Assembly (NCBI RefSeq): GCF_963678195.1
Contig: NZ_OY782759.1
Span: 1,674,001-1,738,000 of the forward strand
From: an uncultured Hyphomonas sp.
Lineage (GTDB): Bacteria; Pseudomonadota; Alphaproteobacteria; Caulobacterales; Hyphomonadaceae
Length of the DNA stretch: 64,000 bases
Reading direction: 5' to 3'
Shown here: in pieces, positions 45,006 to 53,729 of the stretch
Position numbering within the stretch: position 1 is the first letter of the stretch
Layout: every line of letters starts with the position of its first letter
Translations under genes and position numbers: made by a program
The notes under the pieces: model-generated
Databases searched by the model: none
What the model was told of the DNA's origin: nothing
Seen by the model: only the letters and a program-made list of their open reading frames with translations

Positions 45006-46067
45006 ATGACGACAAGTGCCTCGCCGAAGCTTTCGGTTGTGATCACGAACTATAATTACGCCGCCTTCGTTGCGACGGCGATCGATAGTGTCCTGTCTCA
45101 GGATGTCGAGATCGAGCTCGTGGTTGTCGACGATTGTTCGAAGGACAATTCGCGGGACATCATCCGATCTTATGGCGATCGGATCATTCCGGTCCTGCAG
45201 GAGGTAAATCAGGGCCATGGCGGGGGCTTCAATGCCGGATATGCCCGTGCGACGGGCGATCTGGTCATGTTCCTGGACGCCGACGACTTCCTGCTGCCTG
45301 GCGCTGGCAAGACCATTCTTTCCAATTATGACCCGGACATCGGCATGTATCTCTACCGGATGAACTATGCCGATGAGCAGGGCATGCTTGGCGGCTTGTT
45401 TCCTCCGCCGCAAGTGCCGCTGGCTGACGGCGATGTTGCTGCGCAGCTGCGGGAAATGGGGCACTATTCCGGTACGATCACGTCTGGCCTGGTCTACACC
45501 CGCACCGCTTTGGAACAGGTCATGCCGATGGATTCGGAGATGTTCCGGCAAGGCGGCGATGGTTACCTGTCTGCGACCGTGCCGCTGCACGCGACGGCCA
45601 AAGGCTTTGACCAGCCGATTTCCGCTTATCGTCTCCACGGTTCGCAGCATTCCCAATTCGCAAAGGCCTACGCGAAGCGCGCCCGCTGGCGGATCGGTCA
45701 CCAGCAAGCGTGCTTTGACTGCATCCGGGACCATGCGGGGCGTCAGGGATTGCCGACTGCAGAAGATCTCGGAGAACGCGATCCGGGACATCTGCAGGAA
45801 CGATTGGTCTCGCTTTTGTTTGAGCCGGAGCTGCACCCGGTAAGCACCGACACGCGTGCCGGGCTCCTGAGAAAGCTCCGCACCGCCAATCGTGAGAGGT
45901 TTGGCGGCAAGGCGCTCGCCCGTAATGCCTGGTGGATACTGATCGGCCTCCTGCCGAACGGGGCGGCGCGTACCGTCCTGTCGTGGAAGATCGATGTTGC
46001 GGCCCGTCCGGCATGGATGAACAAGCTGGGCCGCATGCTTCGCAAGCGCCTGGGCATTGTAACCTGA
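45006..46067 (+). CDS. Family-2 glycosyltransferase
   Basis: A 353-residue GT2-type glycosyltransferase with the GT-A fold: LSVVITNYNYAAFV at the N-terminus, VVVDDCSKDNS near residue 43, and the metal-binding DXD-like motif in FLDADDFLLP (about residue 97). It transfers sugar from a nucleotide sugar, probably in surface polysaccharide synthesis. ATG 45006 follows GGGAG by 7 bases. It is a single gene between the M15-like gene and the amidase lipoprotein; no cluster partner is nearby, so the acceptor is unknown. Confidence 0.9.
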   Translation: MTTSASPKLSVVITNYNYAAFVATAIDSVLSQDVEIELVVVDDCSKDNSRDIIRSYGDRIIPVLQEVNQGHGGGFNAGYARATGDLVMFLDADDFLLPGAGKTILSNYDPDIGMYLYRMNYADEQGMLGGLFPPPQVPLADGDVAAQLREMGHYSGTITSGLVYTRTALEQVMPMDSEMFRQGGDGYLSATVPLHATAKGFDQPISAYRLHGSQHSQFAKAYAKRARWRIGHQQACFDCIRDHAGRQGLPTAEDLGERDPGHLQERLVSLLFEPELHPVSTDTRAGLLRKLRTANRERFGGKALARNAWWILIGLLPNGAARTVLSWKIDVAARPAWMNKLGRMLRKRLGIVT

Positions 46068-46143
46068 CAGCACGGCAGGATTGCTCTTGCCCTCAGATAC
46101 CTGTCCGCTAGGCTCCGGCTCAGCGTGTAAAGGGGTATCGGAT

Positions 46144-47751
46144 ATGAGAGTTCTGGTGACAGCTTCTCTGGCAGCACTTTTGCTGGCTGGATGCGGAGGG
46201 CCTCCTGCGCCTGCCTTGCAGGAAGAAATTGCCGTCACGCCAACCTATGAAGCCACCGGGGTTGCAGCAAAAACACTTCCGGAACTGGTGGATGATCTGT
46301 CGGACGGCGCCGTGAGTTCTGAAGAATTGGTGCAGGCCTACCTCGATCGGATTGAGCGGCTCGACCGTGATGGTCCGCGGCTTCAAAGTATCATCTCACT
46401 CAATCCGAATGCGCTTCCGCTGGCGCGTGCCAGCGACCAACGCCGGGCGAACGGAAACACGCTCGGGCCGCTGGACGGCGTGCCCGTGCTTCTGAAGGAC
46501 AATATCGAGAGCCTGGACCCGATGCCGACGACCGCAGGGTCGCTGGCACTGAAAGACAATATTACCGGGCGGGATAGTCCTCTGGTGGCAGGCTTGCGTG
46601 CTCAAGGTGCAATCATTCTTGGGAAAACAAACCTCAGCCAATGGGCAAACTTCCGTGACGATGATTCCATGAGTGGATGGTCGTCCGTTGGCGGACAGGT
46701 TCACAACCCCCACATGCTGGATAGGAACCCCTGCGGATCCAGCTCCGGATCGGGGGTGGCTATTGCTGCGTCTCTGGCCGCCGGGGCGGTTGGCACGGAG
46801 ACTAATGGCTCGATTATCTGCCCGTCCAACGTGAATGGCATCGTCGGGTTCAAGCCGACGGTCGGGCTGGTATCGCAGGAATGGATTGTCCCGATCTCGC
46901 CGTCGCAGGATACGGCTGGCCCGATGACGCGCACGGTTCGCGGGGCCGCCCTGATGCTGAATGCGATGGATTTGGGGGATGAAGACTACACGCTGAGCCT
47001 TTCACCTGATGCGCTCAACGGGATGCGGATTGGTGTGATGCGGTTCGCGGAAGGTTCCAACAAGGATATCAAGGATCGCTTTGCCGCTGCTCTCGCCGAA
47101 ATGGAGGCGCAGGGGGCGACGCTTGTCGATATAGATGAGTTTGAGCCAGCCGCAGAAAACTTCTGGGACAGTACGCAGCCCCTTCTGGAGTTTGAGTTCA
47201 AAGACAGCCTGAATGCCTATCTCGCAACGACGCCAGACACGGTGACGACAAGAACCCTCCGTGAGCTGATTGCGTTCAATGAGGCTAATGCGGACCAGGA
47301 AATGCCCCTGTTCGGGCAGAGCCTGTTCGAAGCGTCCGAGGCGCGCGGGCCTCTCACCGATCCGGCATATGTTGCTGCCAAGGCGGCGGTGCGATTTTCA
47401 ACACGGGAACAGGGGATCGACCGCCTGCTGGCCGAATACGATGTGAACGTCCTGGTCTCGCCATCAGGCCCCGTTGCCCCCCGGATCGATCCGGTCAATG
47501 GCGATGTGTGGCCGCAATGGGCAGGGGCCGGCTGGATGGCGGCTCAGGCAGGCTATCCGCACCTGACGGTGCCAATGGGTAATGTGCACGGCATACCGGT
47601 GGGCGTGTCGTTTATTGGTTCAGCTGGTGATGATGCCGCGATCCTTGCTTACGGGTATGCGTATGAGCAGGCCAGCAAGCTGAGGCCTGATCCGCATTAT
47701 CTGAACAGTGCCGAGGACCGCCCTGAAATCTCCGAGGCGATGCTGAAGTAA
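46144..47751 (+). CDS. Amidase-signature lipoprotein
   Basis: A 535-residue amidase-signature enzyme that hydrolyses a carboxamide. The lipobox LAGC (Cys about residue 18) indicates export and lipidation. Catalytic Lys is in VLLKDNIES (about residue 118), cis-Ser in PCGSSSGSGVA (about residue 198) and the nucleophile Ser in GTETNGSIICPS (about residue 221). AAGGGG precedes the ATG. Related to peptide- or aryl-amide-hydrolysing periplasmic amidases; the substrate cannot be read. Downstream lie the convergent TerB/coiled-coil/TPR genes. Confidence 0.92.
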   Translation: MRVLVTASLAALLLAGCGGPPAPALQEEIAVTPTYEATGVAAKTLPELVDDLSDGAVSSEELVQAYLDRIERLDRDGPRLQSIISLNPNALPLARASDQRRANGNTLGPLDGVPVLLKDNIESLDPMPTTAGSLALKDNITGRDSPLVAGLRAQGAIILGKTNLSQWANFRDDDSMSGWSSVGGQVHNPHMLDRNPCGSSSGSGVAIAASLAAGAVGTETNGSIICPSNVNGIVGFKPTVGLVSQEWIVPISPSQDTAGPMTRTVRGAALMLNAMDLGDEDYTLSLSPDALNGMRIGVMRFAEGSNKDIKDRFAAALAEMEAQGATLVDIDEFEPAAENFWDSTQPLLEFEFKDSLNAYLATTPDTVTTRTLRELIAFNEANADQEMPLFGQSLFEASEARGPLTDPAYVAAKAAVRFSTREQGIDRLLAEYDVNVLVSPSGPVAPRIDPVNGDVWPQWAGAGWMAAQAGYPHLTVPMGNVHGIPVGVSFIGSAGDDAAILAYGYAYEQASKLRPDPHYLNSAEDRPEISEAMLK

Positions 47752-47779
47752 AAGCCATCCTGGTCTGCCGGCGAACGAG

Positions 47780-48283
47780 TCAGAATCGGTTTTTGAGTGA
47801 GATCACTTTGGTGATCAGCTTTGCTTCTTCTTCTGTGATGTTCAGCAACCCGATCAGTTTCTCGAGAAACTCTGCTTCGGCGGCGACGAGGACGCCATCG
47901 GCAAGGGCAATGTCGAGACAATGAGCGAATACGGCGGGGTGCATGTCCTTGGGCAGGGCTTCGCATGCTTCAGCCAGCCAGTCGGGCCGGTCGGATCGGC
48001 GCTTCAGCACGACACGGTTCACCTGCGCCAATTCGTTCTGGTCGAGGTTCTTGAGGGTGCGCGACCTGCGGGAGAGGGCTCGGATTTCCTCCTGCTCCTG
48101 TTCGGCAATCCGTCCATCCGCAAAGGCGGTGGAAAGGATGAGGCAAAGGAAAGCTTCCGGGATGCTCCAGTCATTGGGGTGATCCGGGAATTCGGTCACC
48201 AGTTCCTGCATGCTGAAACCCGATTTCTTTTCGACCGTTATCGGGCCGAATAGGGCCTGGGAGTTGTCTTGTTGGTCACCCAT
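47780..48283 (-). CDS. TerB-like protein
   Basis: A 167-residue all-helical protein with TerB-type repeats: PEAFLCLILSTAFADGRIAEQEQEEI (in pieces CLILSTAFADG and IAEQEQEEI) and CLDIALADGVLVAAEAEFLEKL. The paired ADG motifs with following Glu-rich helices are typical of the metal/tellurite-response TerB fold. AGGAG precedes the ATG at 48283. It is the last gene of a three-gene unit with a coiled-coil membrane protein and a TPR lipoprotein. Its role is unknown; a membrane-associated stress complex is a contextual guess. Confidence 0.8.
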   Translation of the reverse strand: MGDQQDNSQALFGPITVEKKSGFSMQELVTEFPDHPNDWSIPEAFLCLILSTAFADGRIAEQEQEEIRALSRRSRTLKNLDQNELAQVNRVVLKRRSDRPDWLAEACEALPKDMHPAVFAHCLDIALADGVLVAAEAEFLEKLIGLLNITEEEAKLITKVISLKNRF

Positions 48284-48328
48284 CTGCGTGTACTCCTGCT
48301 TGGGTATCTGAGGCGGCAAGCGGTTGGA

Positions 48329-48901
48329 TCAATCTGGTCGAACGGGCGCCGGAACCGGTGGCCAGGCTTCGACATCTGACTTGAGCTGGGCGAGGGCGTC
48401 GCGGCGCTCCGTCAGGCTGGTGATGACGTCATCCAGCCACTCGACATTCTCCGGAAGCTCTCTCAGACGGCGGGGCGCGTTGGCACGGCTCGGTTGGGCC
48501 AGAAGGTCGGCGATGTCCTTTTCCAATGCCTTCGACTGCTGTTGCAGCTGAACGATGCTCTGGAACCCGGCATAGCTGGCGATGGTTGCCTGCTGTTGCG
48601 CGATGACCTGTTCGCGATTGCCGATCTGGGTTTCCATTTTTTCCAGCTCAGCCGCCTGAGTTGCCAGTTTCTGATCGGCTTCCGCGAGCTGTGCGTCCGT
48701 ATTCGAAAAGACCATGAACAAGGCCACCACAGCGGCGACCAAAACGCCCGCCAGGAAGATCACCATGATGAGCAGCCGGGCCTGCCCGCGCTTGGCTTCC
48801 TTTAGCTGATGCGACAAGGCCATCATGTCGTCATGCGTGGGCACTGACTGGAACACTTGCATATCCGAATTGTCGGAAGATTGGACTGTTGGCACCGTCA
48901 T
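48329..48901 (-). CDS. Membrane protein with coiled coil, unknown function
   Basis: A 190-residue bitopic protein: a cytoplasmic N-terminus of about 40 residues, one membrane helix (LLIMVIFLAGVLVAAVVALF) and a long coiled coil (residues about 70-125, DAQLAEADQKLATQAAELEK and following). The C-terminal part is helical without a recognised domain. GAGG precedes the ATG. It lies 34 bases after the TPR lipoprotein gene and 45 before the TerB-like gene, so the three are likely one complex. No homologous family is recognised from memory. Confidence 0.75.
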   Translation of the reverse strand: MTVPTVQSSDNSDMQVFQSVPTHDDMMALSHQLKEAKRGQARLLIMVIFLAGVLVAAVVALFMVFSNTDAQLAEADQKLATQAAELEKMETQIGNREQVIAQQQATIASYAGFQSIVQLQQQSKALEKDIADLLAQPSRANAPRRLRELPENVEWLDDVITSLTERRDALAQLKSDVEAWPPVPAPVRPD

Positions 48902-48935
48902 ACCGAGGTTTCCTCATTCTCTGTGTTCATCGCTA

Positions 48936-50969
48936 TCAGGAGCATTTCAGGACTCCGTAATGGCCATAGAAAGCGTTCAGGTCGTTCCAGGCCGGATCCT
49001 GTGGGCCAAGTGTGATCTCGCGATTGCATCTCTGGATGACGGTCAGGCCCTGTTTCAGCCGGGCGGAGATGTCTATGTCCGCCTGTAGATCATCGAAGCG
49101 CGCAAAATGCTCCCGCTCCGGTGCATCCGTGAGCGCTTCCTGTCCTTTCGTGAAGGCGGTCTCAGCGGCACGCAGCACGCTGCGCCATTGTGTTTGAGAA
49201 GCGAGATTGTACGCGCTTACATCCATCGACTGAGCCTGCTTCAGGAAATACATGCCGCGCAGCAGGTTCGCTTCCGGTGTGCCTGTGTCCGGGCATCGGG
49301 CGAGGCTGCTGCCATTTTTGACGCTGTTGCCGGCTTTCAGGATTGTCGCGAGACACGCCTGCCGATTGTATTCCCACGTCCGGGCGTTCAGTGAAACGGC
49401 CCGCTCTGCGTGTGCAAGCGCACTTTGTTGCCACCCGGATGGCCGGGTGATCGTTTCTGCGACGCTCATCATATAGTTCGCATCTGCGGCCTGTGCCCCA
49501 TTCAGACCGGCTTCTGCAGCTCTCAAGGCACTTAGCGCGGCACCGAAATTCCCCTTGTCGAATTCCTTCCGTCCGATTTCGTACCGAACTTCTGCAGAGA
49601 CGGCGCCTGCGGAATTTGCCTGATTGAGTGCTTGCAATGCGAGGTCCGGTTGGCCGCAGGCGTCATAGGCGGCTGAAAGTGCCAGAACCGCCGAGATCTT
49701 TTCCGTTCCCATCAATCCGGGCAGTGCGGAATTGTATGCAGGAATTGCAAGCGTGCACTGGCCTGTTTTGTCGTACGCCTCTCCGAGACGTGCATAGCGG
49801 GCAGGCGTGGGGGCCAGATCGACCGCATCCTGCAAAGTCGCTGCGGCGCGTTCAGCCAGGCTCGTGCGTGCTTCTGACCCTGGCGTGCCGGTCACGCTGG
49901 CGAGTGCCAGAAGGGAGACGCCGAGATGTTCGAGATCAGCTGCACGTTCAGCGGTGGGTGCGGAAGCAGACAGCAATGCTGCATCACCGTAGGCCTTAAC
50001 CGCATTTTCCAGATAAGTCCGGGCGCCAGACGGGTCGCGCCGCGAAAGGGCCTGATAGATGGCGCCCATGCCCCTGTTGGCCGGCAGTTTGAACCGATCG
50101 GTCCTCAGGGCATCCCGATAGTCCGTGATCGCTCCGAGTGCAGCTTCAACCGACGGTGCCGGATCTGCGCTGCTCAGGGCTTCCTTCACACGCTCGGCTC
50201 GATCGAATGCGATCGCGGCTAGTTGATCTGAGGCAGATGCTGCGAATGAGGGGCAGGAAGTGACGAGGCGTCTCAGGTCTTCGACATAAAGATACTCACG
50301 TTCCCGCCCGAGGTCCCTGTTAATCCGCCACCGCGTGTCGAGCACTTCGCAACCGAGGCGGGCCGTCTCCGGCGCTTCGTCGCCAGTGGGAATGTTTACC
50401 GATATCGAAGAGAGCAGCGCTGCGGCATCGGTCAGGCAAGCCGATGGAGTGCCGCAGGTTGCATCGGAGGCGCCGCTTTGAGCAACGCCTTGCAAGGCGC
50501 GGCTACGGGCGAGCGTACGCCGCAGCATGAAGCGTTTGCTGGTTGCGATTTGCTCTGCGGTTCCGGTCAGGCTGATCTGGCTGTCCTGCTGCGATGCCAG
50601 TGATTGATCGAGCAGGTTGAGGGCTCGCTGGCTGCACGCGCCTTTTGTCGGACAAAGCGTATTGGCAGCATTCACCGATGCGAGGCGATTGTAGGCGCTC
50701 GCGGCATTGAAGGAGGCATTGGCCCGGTCGATCCCGCTGCGGGAAGGATCACCCGCTGCGGAGGGGCCTTCACAGGTTCGCGCCATGTTTTCCACGCCTG
50801 TCTGCGGGACAGCAATGCTGCGCTCGAAACAGTCTTTGAGAGTCGTCCATTGGCTGACACCTGTCGATTCCGGTGTCGCCGGCGGCGCAGAGGCGCAACT
50901 GGCAATCGACAAAAGGCACAGTGCGCCGAGGGGCGTTTTCCAGAGTTGACGTGCTGTCTGTGCTGTCAT
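48936..50969 (-). CDS. TPR-repeat lipoprotein
   Basis: A 677-residue lipoprotein (signal ending IASCASA, lipobox IASC) made largely of helical TPR-like repeats; Cys pairs are frequent in the N-terminal half (CPTKGACS, CGTPSACLT, CEGPS), suggesting disulfides in the periplasm. ARYARLGEAYDKTGQCTLAI and ALSAAYDACGQPDLALQAL are clear TPR units near residue 400. GTGAGG precedes the ATG at 50969; an upstream in-frame start at 51062 is unlikely. It is the first gene of the TPR/coiled-coil/TerB unit. Ligand and role are unknown. Confidence 0.8.
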   Translation of the reverse strand: MTAQTARQLWKTPLGALCLLSIASCASAPPATPESTGVSQWTTLKDCFERSIAVPQTGVENMARTCEGPSAAGDPSRSGIDRANASFNAASAYNRLASVNAANTLCPTKGACSQRALNLLDQSLASQQDSQISLTGTAEQIATSKRFMLRRTLARSRALQGVAQSGASDATCGTPSACLTDAAALLSSISVNIPTGDEAPETARLGCEVLDTRWRINRDLGREREYLYVEDLRRLVTSCPSFAASASDQLAAIAFDRAERVKEALSSADPAPSVEAALGAITDYRDALRTDRFKLPANRGMGAIYQALSRRDPSGARTYLENAVKAYGDAALLSASAPTAERAADLEHLGVSLLALASVTGTPGSEARTSLAERAAATLQDAVDLAPTPARYARLGEAYDKTGQCTLAIPAYNSALPGLMGTEKISAVLALSAAYDACGQPDLALQALNQANSAGAVSAEVRYEIGRKEFDKGNFGAALSALRAAEAGLNGAQAADANYMMSVAETITRPSGWQQSALAHAERAVSLNARTWEYNRQACLATILKAGNSVKNGSSLARCPDTGTPEANLLRGMYFLKQAQSMDVSAYNLASQTQWRSVLRAAETAFTKGQEALTDAPEREHFARFDDLQADIDISARLKQGLTVIQRCNREITLGPQDPAWNDLNAFYGHYGVLKCS

Positions 50970-51118
50970 TGCCTCACCCACCAATCTGCGCAGCTTTCTG
51001 CATTTAAGCGGCACTATAGTGGAAAGCCGCATCAATCGACAGCCGCGAATTAACCATATCATCTCCTGATGAGGGAGGCATGCGGCGTTCCGCGCCGTCT
51101 GAGTTTCGTTCGAAATCG

Positions 51119-51155
51119 AAAAAGCCCGCTTCCATGAGGAAACGGGCTTCTTTTT
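51119..51155. terminator. Rho-independent terminator, bidirectional
   Basis: AAGCCCG (51122-51128) pairs with CGGGCTT (51143-51149), with inner TCC/GGA pairing. Plus-strand readthrough meets CTTTTT and minus-strand readthrough meets TTTTTCG. It sits after the mlaC stop on the minus strand and upstream of the TPR gene, so it terminates the mla transcript. Confidence 0.82.
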
Positions 51156-51177
51156 ATGTTCGAGAACTTGAAAGAAA

Positions 51178-51804
51178 TCAGGTCCGTTTTTCGCTTTCCA
51201 GCTTGGCCATCATGCTCTCGATCTTGTCGATCAGCGCTTGGGCGGAGCCATTCGTCCGGTCGAGCAGCGCAAGAAACTGAGCGCGTTGTTCAATACCAAG
51301 CCAGATCAGGTTGCCGTCGAGATTCAGGGCGACATCCACCACCTGGTACTGTCCATTGCGCAGCAGAACACGCCAACGAACATCCATGTCCTTGCCGTCT
51401 TCGCGGCGAATGACGGTGTTGACGATCGAATCGGTGTCAGACCGGTCGACCGAATCCTTCACCACGACCGCTTCACCGCGATAGGCATCGAGCTCGTTTT
51501 CGTAAACGGCCAGCGCGTATTCCCGGAAGACTTTCTGGTAGGCGGCGAGTTCGGAGTCGGTGAAACGTCGGGCATATTTGCCAATCGCAAAATTGGCGAC
51601 GGCCTTCATGTCCGTGAACTCATCCATATAGGCATTGAACTTCGCGGTGCGCTCGTCTGCGTTCAGGGACGGATCATTCAGGGAAGCGAGCACTTCACTG
51701 GCGTTTTTCTGAACATAGGCTTCGGTCTTGGCGTCTGCGAACGCCGGCATCGCCAGCGCGGACAGCGCAGCGAGGGCAATTGCGGGGGTCACAAGGCGTT
51801 TCAC
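51178..51804 (-). CDS. mlaC: MlaC/Ttg2D-family phospholipid-binding protein
   Basis: A 208-residue periplasmic protein of the MlaC/Ttg2D family: signal peptide cleaved near AMPAFADA, then an NTF2-like lipid-binding fold. FAIGKYARRFTDSELAAY and VVDVALNLDGNLIWLGIEQRAQF (in pieces) are family hallmarks. MlaC shuttles phospholipids between the MlaA-porin complex and the inner-membrane MlaFEDB transporter. It follows mlaA by 33 bases and ends at a strong terminator. No mlaBDEF genes are in the window, so they are elsewhere. Confidence 0.9.
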   Translation of the reverse strand: MKRLVTPAIALAALSALAMPAFADAKTEAYVQKNASEVLASLNDPSLNADERTAKFNAYMDEFTDMKAVANFAIGKYARRFTDSELAAYQKVFREYALAVYENELDAYRGEAVVVKDSVDRSDTDSIVNTVIRREDGKDMDVRWRVLLRNGQYQVVDVALNLDGNLIWLGIEQRAQFLALLDRTNGSAQALIDKIESMMAKLESEKRT

Positions 51805-51837
51805 GGGCGGGCTCCTGCTTCAGTCGTATCTTCGTCG

Positions 51838-52635
51838 CTATTCATCATATTCGTCAAAATCTGGGAGATCTTCGTACATTTCTGAATCATCTTCCGGACG
51901 ACCATTACGAATTGCTGCCTGACGCTGAGATGAATAAATACGCCGGAGGGCTACATAAGGTTCCGGCTGGGCGTTCAATTGCTCGATCTGATCGTCCAGC
52001 GCGACGCGGGCATTCAGGCCGGACAGAACGCCCCGGCTGACCGCGATTTTGTCGTCCAGATCGGGGTCACCGTCGAATTCCGTCCAGGTCAGTGGGTCAA
52101 GGGCCCGGTCGACACCTGAGCCGAAAAGGTCGCGCGGTGTTGTTGGCCCCATGATCGGCATCACCAGGTAAGGACCGCTGTCGACCCCCCAGACGGCGAG
52201 CGTCTGTCCGAAGTCTTCCGAATGATGCTCTACGCCAAAATGGTCAGCGGCATCCCACAGGCCAGCGACGCCAACTGTTGTGTTGATGGTGAATCGAACA
52301 AACGTGTCGGCAGCCCGTGATGGTTCTGCCTGCAGCACGTCATTTACGAAAATAACGGGCGCCCGGAGGTTGCGCAGGAAATCGCCAATCCTGTCGCGCG
52401 CGAAACCGGGTGTGACGGTCTCATATACATCAGCGGCTGGGCCCAGGGCATATTTGTCCACGCCATTGTTGAAGGCGAACATCTGCCGGTTGAACCCTTC
52501 ATAGGGGTCGGCAATCGAACCGGGGTCCGAAGGATTCGGTGGAGTTGAAGCGCATGCGCCGAGCGTGAAGACCACCGCAGTGGCCGCAAACCGAACGTTC
52601 ATGATTGCGATTTCCCGTTTCTTGGCCCGGTACAT
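51838..52635 (-). CDS. mlaA: MlaA (VacJ) outer-membrane lipoprotein
   Basis: A 265-residue MlaA/VacJ lipoprotein. The lipobox is LGAC in FTLGACAS. DPYEGFNRQMFAFNNGVDKY, FLRNLRAPVIFVNDVLQ and YLVMPIMGPTTPRDL-type pieces are diagnostic; MlaA forms a donut in the outer leaflet to remove mislocalised phospholipid. ATG 52635 has GAGG upstream; ATG 52602 is a possible shorter start. The C-terminal ~30 residues are acidic and low complexity (DDSEMYEDLPDFDEYDE). It is divergent from the ArsR-methyltransferase gene with two palindromes between them. Confidence 0.92.
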   Translation of the reverse strand: MYRAKKREIAIMNVRFAATAVVFTLGACASTPPNPSDPGSIADPYEGFNRQMFAFNNGVDKYALGPAADVYETVTPGFARDRIGDFLRNLRAPVIFVNDVLQAEPSRAADTFVRFTINTTVGVAGLWDAADHFGVEHHSEDFGQTLAVWGVDSGPYLVMPIMGPTTPRDLFGSGVDRALDPLTWTEFDGDPDLDDKIAVSRGVLSGLNARVALDDQIEQLNAQPEPYVALRRIYSSQRQAAIRNGRPEDDSEMYEDLPDFDEYDE

Positions 52636-52668
52636 GGTTATTTCCCTCAAATGACGCAACTGCCTCAT

Positions 52669-52686
52669 ATGTAATTTCAATTACAT
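52669..52686. promoter_or_regulatory. Palindrome between mlaA and the ArsR-type gene
   Basis: ATGTAATT-TC-AATTACAT is a perfect inverted repeat with 8-base arms, 34 bases upstream of the mlaA start and 66 bases upstream of the ArsR-type start. It probably overlaps the mlaA promoter on the minus strand. The binding protein is unknown. Confidence 0.45.
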
Positions 52687-52715
52687 GCGACAATGGTGCA
52701 ACAGCGTGACGCTTC

Positions 52716-52745
52716 TTGCAAAACGTATAAAAGAATGTTTATACG
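52716..52745 (+). promoter_or_regulatory. Promoter with embedded operator for the ArsR-methyltransferase gene
   Basis: TTGCAA (52716-52721) and TTATAC (52739-52744) are separated by 17 bases, a strong sigma-70-type layout. The perfect palindrome CGTATAAA-AGAATG-TTTATACG (52724-52745) fills the spacer and -10, ideal for autorepression by an ArsR dimer. The predicted transcript start, about 7 bases after the -10, coincides with the ATG at 52752, so the mRNA would be leaderless or nearly so. Confidence 0.7.
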
Positions 52746-52751
52746 ATCCTC

Positions 52752-53729
52752 ATGAGTGATCGATTTACCCTCACGCTTGAACAACTGCGGGCGGCTGGAG
52801 AGCCGACACGCCTGCGTATTCTCGCACTACTGCGTGAACGCGACCTTTCTGTGGGGGAAATCGTACAAATTCTTTCTCTCAGCCAGCCCCGATTGTCCCA
52901 TCATCTCAAATCGTTGACGGGCGCCGGACTGGTTGAGCGCCTGCCGGAAGGATCGTTTGTGTTTTACCGGGCCGCCAGCAGCGGCGCTGGGCGATTGTTT
53001 CTGGACTCGCTTTTTGATCAGCTGGGCGTTGATGTGCCGGAATTGCAACGAGACGCAGAGCGGTTGGATGAGATAAGCGCATCGCGCGCTGCTTCCGCAC
53101 AGGCCTATTTCTCGTCTGTTGCAGACAATTGGGATGCGATTCGGACGCTGCATTATCCAAATGAGGCCATCGAGCAGGCTTTGCTGGAGATTGCCGGACC
53201 TGGACCGTTCCGACGTGTTGTGGACTTCGGAACCGGAACCGGGCGGATGCTGACGCTCTTCGCGCCGCTCGCTGCGGAGGCTGAAGGGATCGACCTCAGC
53301 CACCACATGCTGACTGTCGCGCGGGCGAATCTGGAACGGGATGGAAGCCCGGTTGCCCGCGTCAGGCAGGGGGATGTCACGGCAGCCCCCTTTAAAGACG
53401 CTTCGGCTGATCTGGTGATCATTCATCAGGTGCTGCATTATGTAGATACGCCGCATCGCGTGATCGCTGAAGCGGCGCGTGTCCTGCAGCCTGGCGGGCG
53501 CTTGCTGATCGTCGATTTTGCGCCGCACGATCTGGAGTTCCTCCGGACCGAGCATGGCCATCACCGCCTGGGCATGTCGCCGGAAGCGATGGAGCGATGG
53601 GCTTCCTCGGCAGGGCTGAAACTGTCGGAGCCGCGCGCTTTGGCGCCACCTCCCGAGAACGAACAAGGGCTGACGGTCCATATCTGGACCGCTTCAAAGC
53701 CCGCAGATGCGCAGGAGACCGCCGCATGA
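52752..53729 (+). CDS. ArsR-type regulator fused to a SAM-dependent methyltransferase domain
   Basis: A 325-residue two-domain protein. Residues 1-95 are an ArsR winged HTH (EPTRLRILALLRERDLSVGE, LSQPRLSHHLKSLTGAGLVE). Residues 140-310 are a class-I methyltransferase fold: motif I VVDFGTGTGRML (about residue 155), EGIDLSHHM, and DLVIIHQVLHYVD. Fusion proteins of this type stand upstream of methionine-cycle genes in alphaproteobacteria and resemble SahR-like regulators that sense S-adenosylhomocysteine/SAM (family knowledge; ligand here inferred). The start is fixed by the promoter at 52716-52745. It overlaps metF by 4 bases (ATGA). Confidence 0.9.
   Translation: MSDRFTLTLEQLRAAGEPTRLRILALLRERDLSVGEIVQILSLSQPRLSHHLKSLTGAGLVERLPEGSFVFYRAASSGAGRLFLDSLFDQLGVDVPELQRDAERLDEISASRAASAQAYFSSVADNWDAIRTLHYPNEAIEQALLEIAGPGPFRRVVDFGTGTGRMLTLFAPLAAEAEGIDLSHHMLTVARANLERDGSPVARVRQGDVTAAPFKDASADLVIIHQVLHYVDTPHRVIAEAARVLQPGGRLLIVDFAPHDLEFLRTEHGHHRLGMSPEAMERWASSAGLKLSEPRALAPPPENEQGLTVHIWTASKPADAQETAA

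Noticed and set aside
44955-46238. A 427-codon minus-strand frame across the glycosyltransferase
   Set aside because: The plus frame carries the GT2 motifs and a ribosome-binding site; the minus frame has neither and overlaps two real genes.
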